Shown piece by piece: positions 9,706-19,280 of a DNA stretch of 64,000 nt. Position 1 is the stretch's first letter; the number at the start of each line of letters is the position of its first letter. The DNA is from Castellaniella sp036379515 (lineage in GTDB: Bacteria > Pseudomonadota > Gammaproteobacteria > Burkholderiales > Burkholderiaceae_B), in NCBI RefSeq assembly GCF_036379515.1, contig NZ_DASVGN010000007.1:1-64000 (forward strand), in the 5' to 3' direction. The notes beneath the pieces are model-generated. The model was not told the origin of the DNA. It worked only from the letters and a program-made list of their open reading frames with translations, and did no database searches. Both the position numbers and the translations under genes were made by a program.

Positions 9706-9770
9706 AGGCAGGCGGATTTGGGCTGCGGTGCGGGGGCTGAATTCAGCGCCTGCCCTGTCACCCGACCGTC

Positions 9771-11291
9771 ATGCAGACCTGCCATAATCAGTGGATGGAA
9801 AAATTCACTGATGCCACTAGGCCCACGCGGCTGCCTCCGCTCGTCCCGTTTTCAAGCTACGACGACGCCGATGCCGCCGTCGACAAGCTGCTGGAACTCT
9901 ATCAGCGCAACACCGCCTTTATCCGCGAAGGGTTTCGCGAATACAGCGGGGGGCGCTTGCCATTGGGCCAGCGCATCCGCGCCTGTTACCCCGCCATCCG
10001 CATCCGCATTCATACGTATCCCGAAGTCGACAGCCGCCTGTCTTACGGGCACCTGGTGGAACCAGGCATCTACATGACCACGGTCACGCGTCCGGCGCTG
10101 TTTCGCGAGTATCTGCGCGAACAGGTGCGGCTCTTGCTCAAGAACCATCATGTTCCAGTCGAGATCGGCGAGTCCGACATGCCGATCCCGCTGCACTTTT
10201 CGTTTCCGGAAGACGAATACGTCGAAGGTGAGTATTCCGAGGTTCCCGGCCATACACTGCGCGACCACTTCGACGTCCCGGATCTGGCTGTCACGGACGA
10301 TGCCATCGTCAACGGCACCTGGCAGGGGAGGCCCAATCAGCCCCGGCCGCTCGCGCCTTTCACGGGCCCGCGCATCGATTACTCTTTGCAGCGGCTGCAG
10401 CATTACACCGCCACTTCGCCCGAACATTTCCAGAATTTCGTGCTGTTCACGAACTACCAGTTTTATGTGGACGAATTCGTGAAGTGGGCGCGTTCGGCCT
10501 TGCAGGTAGAAGGCAGCGGCTATACCGAGCTGGTGGAACCAGGCAATCTCATCACGGGCCGTGACGGCCGAGAGCCGCAGCGGCCCGAGCGTGCGCCTTC
10601 GCCCCAGATGCCGTCCTACCATCTGAAGCGCCCGGAGCATGCCGGCATCACGCTCATCAACATTGGCGTGGGGCCGTCCAATGCCAAGACCATCACGGAC
10701 CACGTGGCGGTGCTGCGGCCTTCGGCGTGGCTGATGCTGGGCCATTGTGCCGGCCTGCGGACTACGCAGCGCCTGGGCGATTACGTGCTGGCGCATGGCT
10801 ATGTGCGGCAGGATCACGTGCTGGACGACGATCTGCCCTTGTGGGTGCCGGTGCCCCCGCTGGCTGAAGTGCAGGTGGCGCTGGAAGAGGCCGTCGCAGA
10901 GGTTGCCGGGCTCTCGGGCTGGGAACTCAAGCGCATCATGCGCACCGGTACGGTGGCCACCATCGACAACCGCAATTGGGAACTTCGCGATCAGCAGGAG
11001 CCCGTGCAGCGCCTGTCACAGTCGCGCGCCGTGGCGCTCGATATGGAGTCAGCCACCATCGCGGCCAATGGGTTCCGGTTTCGCGTGCCTTACGGCACCT
11101 TGCTGTGCGTCTCCGACAAGCCTTTGCATGGCGAGCTGAAGCTTCCCGGCATGGCGACCGACTTTTATCGCACCCAGGTGAATCAGCACCTGCACATCGG
11201 CATCCGTGCGCTGGAGCGCTTGCGCGAGATGCCGTCCGAGCGGCTGCACTCGCGCAAGCTGCGCAGTTTCATCGAGACCGCCTTCAAATAG
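9771..11291 (+). CDS. amn: AMP nucleosidase
   Basis: A 506-residue protein of AMP nucleosidase length. It has the N-terminal Amn domain (YDDADAAVDKLLELY near the start) and the C-terminal nucleoside-phosphorylase-like domain (NIGVGPSNAKTITDH, MLGHCAGLR, ALDMESATIAANGFRF). The enzyme hydrolyses AMP to adenine and ribose 5-phosphate. Its position after xdhABC-guaD fits a purine nucleotide breakdown set. ATG 9771 and ATG 9795 are both possible starts. Confidence 0.9.
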   Translation: MQTCHNQWMEKFTDATRPTRLPPLVPFSSYDDADAAVDKLLELYQRNTAFIREGFREYSGGRLPLGQRIRACYPAIRIRIHTYPEVDSRLSYGHLVEPGIYMTTVTRPALFREYLREQVRLLLKNHHVPVEIGESDMPIPLHFSFPEDEYVEGEYSEVPGHTLRDHFDVPDLAVTDDAIVNGTWQGRPNQPRPLAPFTGPRIDYSLQRLQHYTATSPEHFQNFVLFTNYQFYVDEFVKWARSALQVEGSGYTELVEPGNLITGRDGREPQRPERAPSPQMPSYHLKRPEHAGITLINIGVGPSNAKTITDHVAVLRPSAWLMLGHCAGLRTTQRLGDYVLAHGYVRQDHVLDDDLPLWVPVPPLAEVQVALEEAVAEVAGLSGWELKRIMRTGTVATIDNRNWELRDQQEPVQRLSQSRAVALDMESATIAANGFRFRVPYGTLLCVSDKPLHGELKLPGMATDFYRTQVNQHLHIGIRALERLREMPSERLHSRKLRSFIETAFK

Positions 11292-11307
11292 GGCGGCAGG
11301 GACGCCT

Positions 11308-12180
11308 TCAGTGCTTGGGCGCGGCCAGCTGGTCCAGCGTCTCAAACTCGTGGTCGCTCAGCGTGACGTTGGCGGCTGCGACGTTTTCGGCCAGGTGCGT
11401 GGGGTTGCAGGTGCCGGGGATGGGCAGCATGACGGGCGAACGTTTCAGCAGCCACGCCAGGGCGATGGCACTGGGCTTGACGCCGTGCGTATGGGCAATC
11501 TTTTCCAGGGCCGAGCCGGGCTGCGCGAGGCTGCCGGCATTGAGCGGGTACCAGGGGATGAATCCGATCTGGTGCTGGGTGCAGTAATCCAGCACGGCTT
11601 CGCTCTTGCGGTCACCCAGGTTGTATTGATTCTGCACGGTCGCCACCGGGAAATACTGTTGCGCTTCTTCGATGTCGGCCGGCTGCACTTCGCTCAGGCC
11701 CACGTGGCGGATGAGGCCTTCTTTGCGCATGTCGGCAATGACCTGGAACTGCGCCTTGCGCGGCGTGTCGTGGCCGATGCGGTGCAGCTGCCAGAGGTCG
11801 ATGCGTTTGACGCCCAGACGCCGCAGGCTCATGAGCACGCATTGGCGAAGATAGTCCGGATTGCCCAGGGGAACCCATTGGTCGGGGCCGTGGCGCAGCA
11901 ACCCGCCCTTGGTGGCGATCATCATGCCGCTGTAGGGGTGTAGCGTTTCGCGGATCAGGTCTTCGCTGATGAAGGGTCCGTAGCTGTCGGCCGTGTCGAT
12001 GAAATTCACGCCCAGCTCAGGCAGGCGTTTCAGGGTGGCTTGCGCGGCGGCCCAGTCTTTGGGTGGACCCCAGATGCCATGCCCCGTGATGCGCATGGCA
12101 CCGTATCCGAGACGATGGATGGGAATGTCGCCGCCGATCTTGAAAGTGCCGGAGGCGGCTGCGTTCAGGTCTTGAGTCAT
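11308..12180 (-). CDS. Aldo/keto reductase
   Basis: A 290-residue (beta/alpha)8 NADPH-dependent oxidoreductase. The catalytic tetrad is visible as Asp and Tyr in NFIDTADSYG, Lys in IATKGGL and His in LWQLHRIG. The C-terminal cofactor segment PIPGTCNPTHL is present. It is convergent with amn (16-bp gap). The physiological substrate is not indicated. Confidence 0.88.
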   Translation of the reverse strand: MTQDLNAAASGTFKIGGDIPIHRLGYGAMRITGHGIWGPPKDWAAAQATLKRLPELGVNFIDTADSYGPFISEDLIRETLHPYSGMMIATKGGLLRHGPDQWVPLGNPDYLRQCVLMSLRRLGVKRIDLWQLHRIGHDTPRKAQFQVIADMRKEGLIRHVGLSEVQPADIEEAQQYFPVATVQNQYNLGDRKSEAVLDYCTQHQIGFIPWYPLNAGSLAQPGSALEKIAHTHGVKPSAIALAWLLKRSPVMLPIPGTCNPTHLAENVAAANVTLSDHEFETLDQLAAPKH

Positions 12181-12224
12181 GAGAATGAACCTCCTTGATT
12201 CGATTCATTCTACGCGTGCGCGTT

Positions 12225-12977
12225 TCAGCCTTGCCACATCATCTTGACCGACACGATGGTGGCCATGATCACCATCACGACGCGGATCAGTTTTTGGCCC
12301 CGATTGACGGCCAGACGTGCGCCCAGCGTGCCGCCAATCCATTGGCCGGCCAGCATGGGCAGGCCAAAAGCCCAGAGAATGTTGCCGTGCAGACCGTAGA
12401 ACAACAGCGCCACTACGTTGCTGGAGAGATTCAGCAGCTTGGCATGGCCGGTGGCGCGAGTCAGGTTCATGCCCAGCAGCGTGACGGCCGAGATGGCCAG
12501 GAACGTGCCGGTGCCCGGCCCGAAAAAGGCGTCATAGAACCCGATGAGGGGCGCCAGGGTGGCCGCGTAGACGGTGTGCGAGAGCCGCTGCGTGCTGTCC
12601 TTCGCACCCACGCGAGGAGAGAGCAGGAAATACAGGGCAAAGCCGATCAGCAGTATCGGGATGACTCGTTGCAGGATACTGCTGTCGATCCGGGTGAGCG
12701 CAAACGCTCCTATGAGGGCCCCTGCGAAGGTAGACAGAATCATCCAGCGGCTTTTTTTCAGGTCGATCTGGCGCTTGCGCAAAAACTGCAGGCTGGCCGC
12801 TGCCGAGCTGCCAAATCCGCCGACTTTGTTGGTAGCAATGGCCGCGCCCGGGGGCAGGCCCACGGCCAGCAGCGCCGGGATGGTGATCAGGCCGCCGCCG
12901 CCTGCAATGGCGTCTATCGTGCCGGCCGCCATGGCGACGAAGAACAGCAGGAAGGCAACGTCAAGGGAAATTTCCAT
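12225..12977 (-). CDS. TSUP (TauE/SafE) family membrane transporter
   Basis: A 250-residue integral membrane protein with the two-fold repeat of the sulfite exporter TauE/SafE family: IDAIAGGGGLITIPALL near the N-terminus and IGFYDAFFGPGTGTFL in the second half, with about eight hydrophobic segments. The family moves sulfonates, sulfite or organic anions, and the substrate here is unknown. It is divergent from the dipeptidase operon, with 194 bp between the starts. Confidence 0.85.
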   Translation of the reverse strand: MEISLDVAFLLFFVAMAAGTIDAIAGGGGLITIPALLAVGLPPGAAIATNKVGGFGSSAAASLQFLRKRQIDLKKSRWMILSTFAGALIGAFALTRIDSSILQRVIPILLIGFALYFLLSPRVGAKDSTQRLSHTVYAATLAPLIGFYDAFFGPGTGTFLAISAVTLLGMNLTRATGHAKLLNLSSNVVALLFYGLHGNILWAFGLPMLAGQWIGGTLGARLAVNRGQKLIRVVMVIMATIVSVKMMWQG

Positions 12978-13171
12978 GGTGATCGTGTTCGACGCCAGGG
13001 GTGAGCTTCGCGCGTGGAGGGCAGGCGAGCGCCTCGCGCAGGGCCACTCGCGCCGCCATCATACGCTGGCTGGTGCGCCGTGTGGCATGAGCAGGACTTG
13101 TGCGAGGTTTGCGGCATAATGGCCGGGCACCTGGAAGCGGCTGCACTTGCTTGCATTGCCCGGAGAATCTG

Positions 13172-13729
13172 ATGTCTGACCTGATTGAATTGACCGAAGC
13201 CGGCGACGGCATCCGGATCACGCTGGCTTACGCTACACCCGACAACCTGACGGGTCGTGCGGTGTATGCGCCGGGGGCCTGCTGTGCCTTGCGCCCGGAA
13301 GCCGCCCGTTGCCTGCGCCGTGCGGTGCGGGCAGCCCGGCAGTCCGGGCACGTCTTGCAGGTGTTCGACTCCTATCGACCGGCCGCCGTGCAACAGATCT
13401 TCTGGGATCTGATCTCCGATCCACGCTACGTGGCCGACCCGGCGCAGGGCTCGAATCACACGCGCGGCGTGGCAGTGGACCTGACCTTGCTGGATACCCA
13501 TGGAGTCGCGCTGGACATGGGAACCGGTTTCGATGCCATGTGTGATCAGTCGCACCACGATCGCGATGATCTGCCCGTCATGGTGCAGCGCAACCGGCAG
13601 CTGCTGCTGGGCATCATGCTGCAGGCCGGATTCCGGTCCATTCCCACCGAATGGTGGCATTACGAACTTCCGGACGCCGCCGATTATGCGTTGATTCCCG
13701 AGGACTCCAAAGTCCGCGTGCAAGCGTAG
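13172..13729 (+). CDS. ddpX: D-alanyl-D-alanine dipeptidase (VanX/DdpX type)
   Basis: A 185-residue zinc dipeptidase that cleaves D-Ala-D-Ala. The zinc and catalytic signatures are SNHTRGVAVDLTL (His and Asp ligands) and EWWHYEL (catalytic Glu and third ligand His). FDSYRP matches the conserved arginine region. The frame extends upstream to 13100, but ATG 13172 has CGGAGA at good spacing and begins at the family start. It lies immediately upstream of a full peptide ABC importer, the same arrangement as E. coli ddpXABCDF. The likely role is use or recycling of cell-wall D-Ala-D-Ala rather than glycopeptide resistance, since no vanH/vanA homologues are nearby. Confidence 0.9.
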   Translation: MSDLIELTEAGDGIRITLAYATPDNLTGRAVYAPGACCALRPEAARCLRRAVRAARQSGHVLQVFDSYRPAAVQQIFWDLISDPRYVADPAQGSNHTRGVAVDLTLLDTHGVALDMGTGFDAMCDQSHHDRDDLPVMVQRNRQLLLGIMLQAGFRSIPTEWWHYELPDAADYALIPEDSKVRVQA

Positions 13730-13839
13730 GGGGGCCGTGGCCGTGCATGGTAAAACCGTGGATAGGCCTTTGCAGTCATTCGAGGCAACATACAAAGACA
13801 GGGGCACGCGCGAGCGTGTATCCACACCAAGGAGAACCT

Positions 13840-15402
13840 ATGAAGACAGGTATGTTGAGGTTGCGCCGTGCATTGGCAGCGGCGGTCGTAGGGATGGGCG
13901 CACTGGCCTGTGCGGGTGGCGGTGCTTGGGCGGCCACACCCGCCGATACGTTGGTCCTGGGCAAGGCGGCTGATCCGCAAACGCTGGACCCTGCGGTGAC
14001 CATCGACAACAACGATTGGACCGTCGTGTTCCCCGCGTATCAGCGTCTCATGCAGTACAAGCAGGAAGACGGCCACGGTTCCACCGAAGTCGAGGGCGAT
14101 CTGGCCAAGAGCTGGACGGTCTCGCCCGATAACCTCGTCTGGACCTTCACGCTCAAGGACGGCCAGCAGTTTGCCGATGGGTCGCCGGTCGATGCCAAGG
14201 CGGTTCAGCTTTCGTTCGAACGCTTGTTGAAGAAAAAGCAGGGGCCCTCCGAGGCCTTTCCACCGAGCCTGAAGGTGGATGCAGTGGATGCCCACACAGT
14301 GCGCTTCACCTTGCAAAAGCCGTTTGCTCCCTTCCTGAGCACCCTGGCCAACAATGGTGCGGCCATCGTGAATCCCAAAGCCATGGAGCGGCCGGACGCC
14401 GACACCTGGCTGGCTGGACATACGGCCGGATCGGGGCCGTATCAGCTGGTGAGCTGGACCAAGGGGCAAACCCTGGTCATGGAACGTAACCCGCACTATG
14501 CCGGCAGCAAGAAGCCGACGTTGAGCAAGTTCGTGGTGCGCATCGTCCCGGAGGCGTCCGCACAACGCTTGCAACTGCAGAAGGGTGATCTGGACATCGC
14601 GGCCGATCTGCCCGTGGACCAGCTCAAGGCCTTGGCCAAAGAGCCGAGTGTCACGGTGGGCAAGTTCCCATCGCTGCGCGTGACCTACCTGTATCTGAAC
14701 AACGCCAAGGGCCCATTGCATAATGCCGAACTGCGGCATGCGATCGTCGATGCGATCGATTACAAGGGCATCGTCGATGGCGTGATGCTGGGCCAGGTGA
14801 AGCAGACGCGCGGTCCGGTGCCCGAAGGCTTGTGGGGTTACGACGCCAACTTGCCTCTGCCGGTGCAGAACATTGCCAAGGCCAAGAAAGAAGTCGCTCA
14901 GGCCGGTGGCGTCAAGGAGCCGCTGCTGTTGCGGTATTCCACCCGCAAGCCGTCCTGGGAACCCATCGCGCTGACCGTCCAGGCCAATCTTGCGGCGGTG
15001 GGCATTCCGGTAAAGCTCGAAAAACTGGCCAATGCCACCTTGCGCGAGAACCTCGACAAGGGCAATTTTGATATTTCCGTAGGGGATTGGGGGCCTGACT
15101 TTGCCGACCCCTATATGTTCACGAACTACTGGTTCCAATCCGACAAGGGTGGCCTGGCCGGCAACCGGTCGTTCTATTCCAATCCTCAGGTCGACGAATG
15201 GCTGAAAGAAGCGGCCAGCATCAGCGACCAGGCCAAGCGCGTGGCGCTCTATACCAAGGTGCAGGAGCAGGTCGTCAAGGATGCGGCTTACGTCTACCTG
15301 TATCAGGACAACTATCTGGTGGGTCTGCGCAAGGACGTGAAAGGCTTCATCTACAACCCCATGCTGGATGACGTGTTCAACGTGGCCGACATTCGCAAGT
15401 AA
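13840..15402 (+). CDS. ddpA: Peptide ABC transporter substrate-binding protein, DdpA-like
   Basis: A 520-residue family-5 solute-binding protein. A signal peptide is visible: the basic MKTGMLRLRR, a hydrophobic alanine/glycine-rich core and a probable cleavage near AWA-ATP around residue 35. The mature part has the oligopeptide-binding hallmark AADPQTLDPA and the internal LERNPHYAG-like segment (VMERNPHYAG). AAGGAGA is correctly spaced from ATG 13840. The stop overlaps the next permease start, so it is coupled to the transporter. Context with ddpX suggests D-Ala-D-Ala as ligand, which is inference. Confidence 0.88.
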   Translation: MKTGMLRLRRALAAAVVGMGALACAGGGAWAATPADTLVLGKAADPQTLDPAVTIDNNDWTVVFPAYQRLMQYKQEDGHGSTEVEGDLAKSWTVSPDNLVWTFTLKDGQQFADGSPVDAKAVQLSFERLLKKKQGPSEAFPPSLKVDAVDAHTVRFTLQKPFAPFLSTLANNGAAIVNPKAMERPDADTWLAGHTAGSGPYQLVSWTKGQTLVMERNPHYAGSKKPTLSKFVVRIVPEASAQRLQLQKGDLDIAADLPVDQLKALAKEPSVTVGKFPSLRVTYLYLNNAKGPLHNAELRHAIVDAIDYKGIVDGVMLGQVKQTRGPVPEGLWGYDANLPLPVQNIAKAKKEVAQAGGVKEPLLLRYSTRKPSWEPIALTVQANLAAVGIPVKLEKLANATLRENLDKGNFDISVGDWGPDFADPYMFTNYWFQSDKGGLAGNRSFYSNPQVDEWLKEAASISDQAKRVALYTKVQEQVVKDAAYVYLYQDNYLVGLRKDVKGFIYNPMLDDVFNVADIRK

Positions 15403-16424
15403 TGGGGATCTCCGGCTGGCTCGTCGTTCGCCGGCGGCTGTTCAATCTGGTCTGGGTGGTGATCGGGGTCTCGCTCATCACCTTCACCATCTCGCACCTG
15501 GTGCCGGGCGACCCGGCACGCCTGGTGGCGGGTGACCGCGCCACGCCGGAGATCGTGGCGGCGGTTCGGGCCGAGCTCGGGCTGGACAAGCCCCTGCCGG
15601 TTCAGTATCTGCATTACATGGATCAGCTCCTGCACGGCGACCTGGGCATTTCCATTCGTACGCGCCGGCCCGTCATTCAGGACATCGCGGCGTTTTTCCC
15701 GGCCACGCTGGAACTCGCCCTGGTGGCGCTGCTGCTGGCCACTTTGGTGGGGATCCCTCTGGGGGTCCTGTCGGCCGTCTACAGGAACAAATTCGTCGAC
15801 CACATTGCGCGCATCGTGGCCGTGACCGGGGTGTCCACCCCCGCGTTCTGGCTGGGGCTGGGGCTCATCGTCGTGTTCTACGGTCATCTGGGTTGGTTCC
15901 CGGGGGGCGGGCGCCTCGATCAGGGGCTGACGCCACCGCCGCACTTCACGGGGCTGTATCTGGTCGACGCCGTCGTGGCGGGCGATTGGCCGCTCATTCC
16001 CGACATTCTGGATCACCTGCTGCTGCCGGCCGTCACACTCGGGTTCGTGCATCTGGGCATCGTGGCCCGGCAGATCCGCTCCTCCATGCTGGAACAGTTG
16101 GGCGAAGACTACGTGCGCACGGCGCGCGCGTATGGGTTGTCGGCCTGGACGGTGATCTTGCGTCACGCGCTGCCCAACGCCCTGATTCCGTCAGTCACCA
16201 TGCTGGGGTTGGCGCTGGGTGATCTGCTCTACGGAGCCGTATTGACCGAAACCGTGTTCAGCTGGCCAGGCATGGGTGCGTACGTGGTCGATTCCATCCA
16301 GGCCTTGGATTTCCCCGCCGTCATGGGGTTTGCCGTCGTGGTGTCGTTCGCGTACGTCGTCCTCAACCTGCTGGTTGATCTGGTGTATCGCTGGCTCGAC
16401 CCGCGGATCACGGAGGTCGGATGA
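15402..16424 (+). CDS. ddpB: Dipeptide ABC transporter permease, DppB/DdpB-like
   Basis: A 340-residue inner-membrane permease of the DppB type. An N-terminal transmembrane helix is followed by HLVPGDPARLV, a feature of this subfamily, and the cytoplasmic EAA loop YVRTARAYGLS contacts the ATPases. About six hydrophobic helices. It starts on the last base of the ddpA stop and overlaps ddpC by 4 bp. Confidence 0.92.
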   Translation: MGISGWLVVRRRLFNLVWVVIGVSLITFTISHLVPGDPARLVAGDRATPEIVAAVRAELGLDKPLPVQYLHYMDQLLHGDLGISIRTRRPVIQDIAAFFPATLELALVALLLATLVGIPLGVLSAVYRNKFVDHIARIVAVTGVSTPAFWLGLGLIVVFYGHLGWFPGGGRLDQGLTPPPHFTGLYLVDAVVAGDWPLIPDILDHLLLPAVTLGFVHLGIVARQIRSSMLEQLGEDYVRTARAYGLSAWTVILRHALPNALIPSVTMLGLALGDLLYGAVLTETVFSWPGMGAYVVDSIQALDFPAVMGFAVVVSFAYVVLNLLVDLVYRWLDPRITEVG

Positions 16425-17257
16425 TCTCCCATCTCCTCTACCAGCTCAAGCACAGCCCGCTCATGGTCCTGGGGCTGGTGATTCTGGCGGTGGTGCTGCT
16501 CATGGTGGGTCTGGCAGGGTGGATTGCGCCTTACGACCCTGAAAAACTCGATCTGGTCCACCGGTTGGCGGCGCCTTCGGCAGCCCATTGGTTCGGGACG
16601 GACGAAGTCGGGCGTGACATCTACAGCCGGGTTCTGTTCGGCGGCCGGCAATCGATTGGCGTGGGGTTGTTCGTGGCGGGGTGCTCCAGCCTGGTCGGTG
16701 CAGTCATCGGCTGCTTTTCAGGCATTATCGGCGGCTGGATCGACGGGCTCATCATGCGTTGCATGGATGTGGTGCTGTCGGTGCCGTCGCTGGTGCTCAT
16801 CATGGCGTTGGCCGCTGCTTTGGGACCCAGCCTCTTCAATGCCATGCTGGCCATCACGCTGGTGCGCATTCCGTTCTACGTTCGGCTGGCGCGCGGTCAG
16901 ACCTTGGGCATTCGTGAGATGGCCTACGTGAAGGCGGCCTGGACGTTTGGCGCCACGCGTCGCCACGTAGTGCGCTGGCACGTGGCGCGCAATGCCGCCT
17001 CGCCCATCATTGTCCAGGCCACACTGGATATTGGCGGTGCGATTCTGATGGCAGCTGCGTTGGGGTTCATTGGGCTGGGTGCACAGCAGCCCACGGCAGA
17101 GTGGGGTGCCATGGTGGCCACGGGTCGCAATTTTCTGCTGGATCAGTGGTGGTACACCGTGATGCCGGGGTGTGCGATTCTGGTCACTGCCCTGGCCTGC
17201 AACCTGGTGGGTGACGGGGTCCGCGACATGCTGGACCCCAAGGCGCGGGCAAAGTAA
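16421..17257 (+). CDS. ddpC: Dipeptide ABC transporter permease, DppC/DdpC-like
   Basis: A 278-residue DppC-type permease. It has the N-terminal helix, the HWFGTDEVGRDIYSR motif typical of this subfamily, and the EAA loop around YVKAAWTFGATRRHV. The start ATGA overlaps the end of ddpB and the stop overlaps ddpD, so ddpABCDF is one polycistron. Confidence 0.92.
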   Translation: MISHLLYQLKHSPLMVLGLVILAVVLLMVGLAGWIAPYDPEKLDLVHRLAAPSAAHWFGTDEVGRDIYSRVLFGGRQSIGVGLFVAGCSSLVGAVIGCFSGIIGGWIDGLIMRCMDVVLSVPSLVLIMALAAALGPSLFNAMLAITLVRIPFYVRLARGQTLGIREMAYVKAAWTFGATRRHVVRWHVARNAASPIIVQATLDIGGAILMAAALGFIGLGAQQPTAEWGAMVATGRNFLLDQWWYTVMPGCAILVTALACNLVGDGVRDMLDPKARAK

Positions 17258-18327
17258 TGGTCGACGCAAGAATCTCCCTGGCAGCCGCGACGGCCTCTGT
17301 GCAAGAGGCCGTGGGCGCCGAGCTGCCTGCGGGCGCATCACCCGTGCTGGACATCCAGAATCTCAGTCTGGAGTTTCCTGTTTTCGGAGGCTCTGTTCAT
17401 GCCTTGAACGGTGTCACGCTGCAGGTATTGCCGGGTGAAATCGTGGGGGTAGTCGGTGAATCCGGCTCAGGCAAGTCGGTAACGGCCATGACGGCGCTGC
17501 GCTTGCTCCCCAAAGATGGCTATCGGGTGACCAGTGGCAGCCTGCACCTGTTGGGCGACGACGTCTTCGCGGCGACCGATGCGCAGATGCGGCAATGGCG
17601 CGGGCGGCGGGCCGCCATGATCTTCCAGGAGCCCATGACGGCCTTGAATCCCACCCAGCGTATTGGCGACCAGCTGGTAGGCGTGCTGCGCGTGCATCAT
17701 GCGCTCAAACGCCGCGACGCCATGGTGCGGGCGCAGGCCTTGCTGCACGACATGATGATTCCCGATCCGGCCCAGGTTTTGCGGGCATATCCGTTCGAGC
17801 TGTCGGGCGGGATGCGTCAGCGAGTCATGGTGGCCATGGCGTTTTCCTGTGATCCGGCGTTGTTGATTGCGGATGAGCCGACGACGGCGCTGGACGTGAC
17901 GGTCCAGCGTCAGGTGTTGCAGCTGTTGCGTCACAAAGCGCGCGAGCGCGGGGTGGCCATCCTGTTCATCACTCACGATATGGCCGTGGTGTCGCAGTTC
18001 TGCGACCGGGTCTATGTGATGTACGCCGGGACCGTGGTTGAGCAGGGGCCCACGGCGCGCGTGCTGCGTGATCCCAGACACCCGTACACGCGCGGTTTGC
18101 TCGATGGACTCCCGGAGGGGGCGCCGCCCGGCGCTCGGTTGTCGGCCATCCCGGGGCGGGTTCCCGACATGCGGACGCCCCCCAGCGGCTGCGTGTTTGC
18201 GGAGCGTTGTGCCTATGCGGATGAGCAGTGCCGCCGTCGGCCACAGTTGGAGCCTTTTGGCCGGCTGACGTCGCGGCGGACTGCCTGCTGGCATCCGCTG
18301 CCTCCTTCTGATCAGGTGGCGCCATGA
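17257..18327 (+). CDS. ddpD: Peptide ABC transporter ATP-binding protein, DppD/DdpD-like
   Basis: A 356-residue ATPase. It has Walker A GESGSGKS, Q-loop IFQEPMTALNPT, signature LSGGMRQR, Walker B LLIADEPTTALD and H-loop FITHDM. The C-terminal oligopeptide-transporter extension carries four cysteines (GCVFAERC, DEQC, TACW) that bind an Fe-S cluster in characterised DppD/DppF homologues. It overlaps ddpF by 4 bp. Confidence 0.92.
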   Translation: MVDARISLAAATASVQEAVGAELPAGASPVLDIQNLSLEFPVFGGSVHALNGVTLQVLPGEIVGVVGESGSGKSVTAMTALRLLPKDGYRVTSGSLHLLGDDVFAATDAQMRQWRGRRAAMIFQEPMTALNPTQRIGDQLVGVLRVHHALKRRDAMVRAQALLHDMMIPDPAQVLRAYPFELSGGMRQRVMVAMAFSCDPALLIADEPTTALDVTVQRQVLQLLRHKARERGVAILFITHDMAVVSQFCDRVYVMYAGTVVEQGPTARVLRDPRHPYTRGLLDGLPEGAPPGARLSAIPGRVPDMRTPPSGCVFAERCAYADEQCRRRPQLEPFGRLTSRRTACWHPLPPSDQVAP

Positions 18328-19280
18328 CGGCGGTGCACGAAGACTGGGTGCTGGACGCACAAGACGTCCATGTGGATTTTCCTGTGGCCAGAGATTGGCG
18401 CGGGCGCGTGGTGCAGTCGGCGCATGCGCTCAACGGTGTCACGCTGCAGGTGCGGCGTGGCGAAGCCTTCGGCGTTGTGGGTGAGTCGGGATGTGGCAAG
18501 AGCACCTTGGCCCAAGTGCTGCTCGGTCTGCTGCAGCCGACCCAGGGCACTCTGCACCGCCTGCCGCGTCCTGATGGTCGTGCCGCCAACATCCAGATCG
18601 TGTTTCAAGACCCGCAGTCATCACTGGACCCGCGTCTGCCGGCCTGGCGCGTCATCGTCGAGCCATTGGTGACAAGGCACCAGCGGGCCGATCGAGCGGT
18701 GGCCGAGTCGCTGGCGTCGCAGGTGGGGCTGCGTCCGGAGCAGATGGATCGCTACGTGCATGAGTTCTCGGGAGGGCAGCGTCAACGGATTGCCATTGCC
18801 CGAGCGCTGTCTTCCGACCCTGATGTCATCGTTCTCGACGAGCCTACGTCGGCGCTGGATATCTCGGTGCAGGCTCAAATCCTGAACCTGTTGCAAGAAC
18901 TGCGCCGTGCCCGTGGCCTCACCTATGTGCTCATCTCGCACAACGTGTCCGTGGTGCGTCATCTGTGCGATCGGATTGCGGTGATGTATCTGGGGCAGGT
19001 CGTGGAACAGGGGCTTGCGCCGCAGGTGCTTGGAGACCCGCGCCATCCCTATACCCGGGAGTTGCTCGAGGCTGTGCCGCGTCTGGATTGTGCCTGGGCG
19101 GAGGAAGCGCCGGCCGCTCCTGCGGAACTGCCGGGCAATCGTACCCTGCCGCGAGGCTGCTTCTTCCGCGACCGCTGCCCCTGGGCGACAGCAGGGTGTG
19201 AACGCCCCCAAGCGCTGGCGCTTTTGCCGGATGGCGAAGGCCGCCAAGTTCGGTGTCATGTGGCTTTGTTGTCTGAATAA
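18324..19280 (+). CDS. ddpF: Peptide ABC transporter ATP-binding protein, DppF/DdpF-like
   Basis: The second ATPase of the importer, 318 residues. It has Walker A GESGCGKS, Q-loop VFQDPQSSLDPR, signature FSGGQRQR, Walker B VIVLDEPTSALD, H-loop LISHN and the cysteine-containing C-terminal extension (GCFFRDRCPWA). It is the last gene of the ddp operon. The stop lies immediately before the palindromic promoter region of the small gene at 19363. Confidence 0.92.
   Translation: MTAVHEDWVLDAQDVHVDFPVARDWRGRVVQSAHALNGVTLQVRRGEAFGVVGESGCGKSTLAQVLLGLLQPTQGTLHRLPRPDGRAANIQIVFQDPQSSLDPRLPAWRVIVEPLVTRHQRADRAVAESLASQVGLRPEQMDRYVHEFSGGQRQRIAIARALSSDPDVIVLDEPTSALDISVQAQILNLLQELRRARGLTYVLISHNVSVVRHLCDRIAVMYLGQVVEQGLAPQVLGDPRHPYTRELLEAVPRLDCAWAEEAPAAPAELPGNRTLPRGCFFRDRCPWATAGCERPQALALLPDGEGRQVRCHVALLSE

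Noticed and set aside
13684..15138. 484-codon open frame antisense to the peptide-binding protein
   Set aside because: Same reasoning: the sense strand has signal peptide, family motifs and ribosome-binding site.
13172..19280. Vancomycin-resistance (van) cluster
   Set aside because: Only the dipeptidase is present; there are no VanH/VanA-type ligase or VanRS genes, and the partner genes are a peptide importer.
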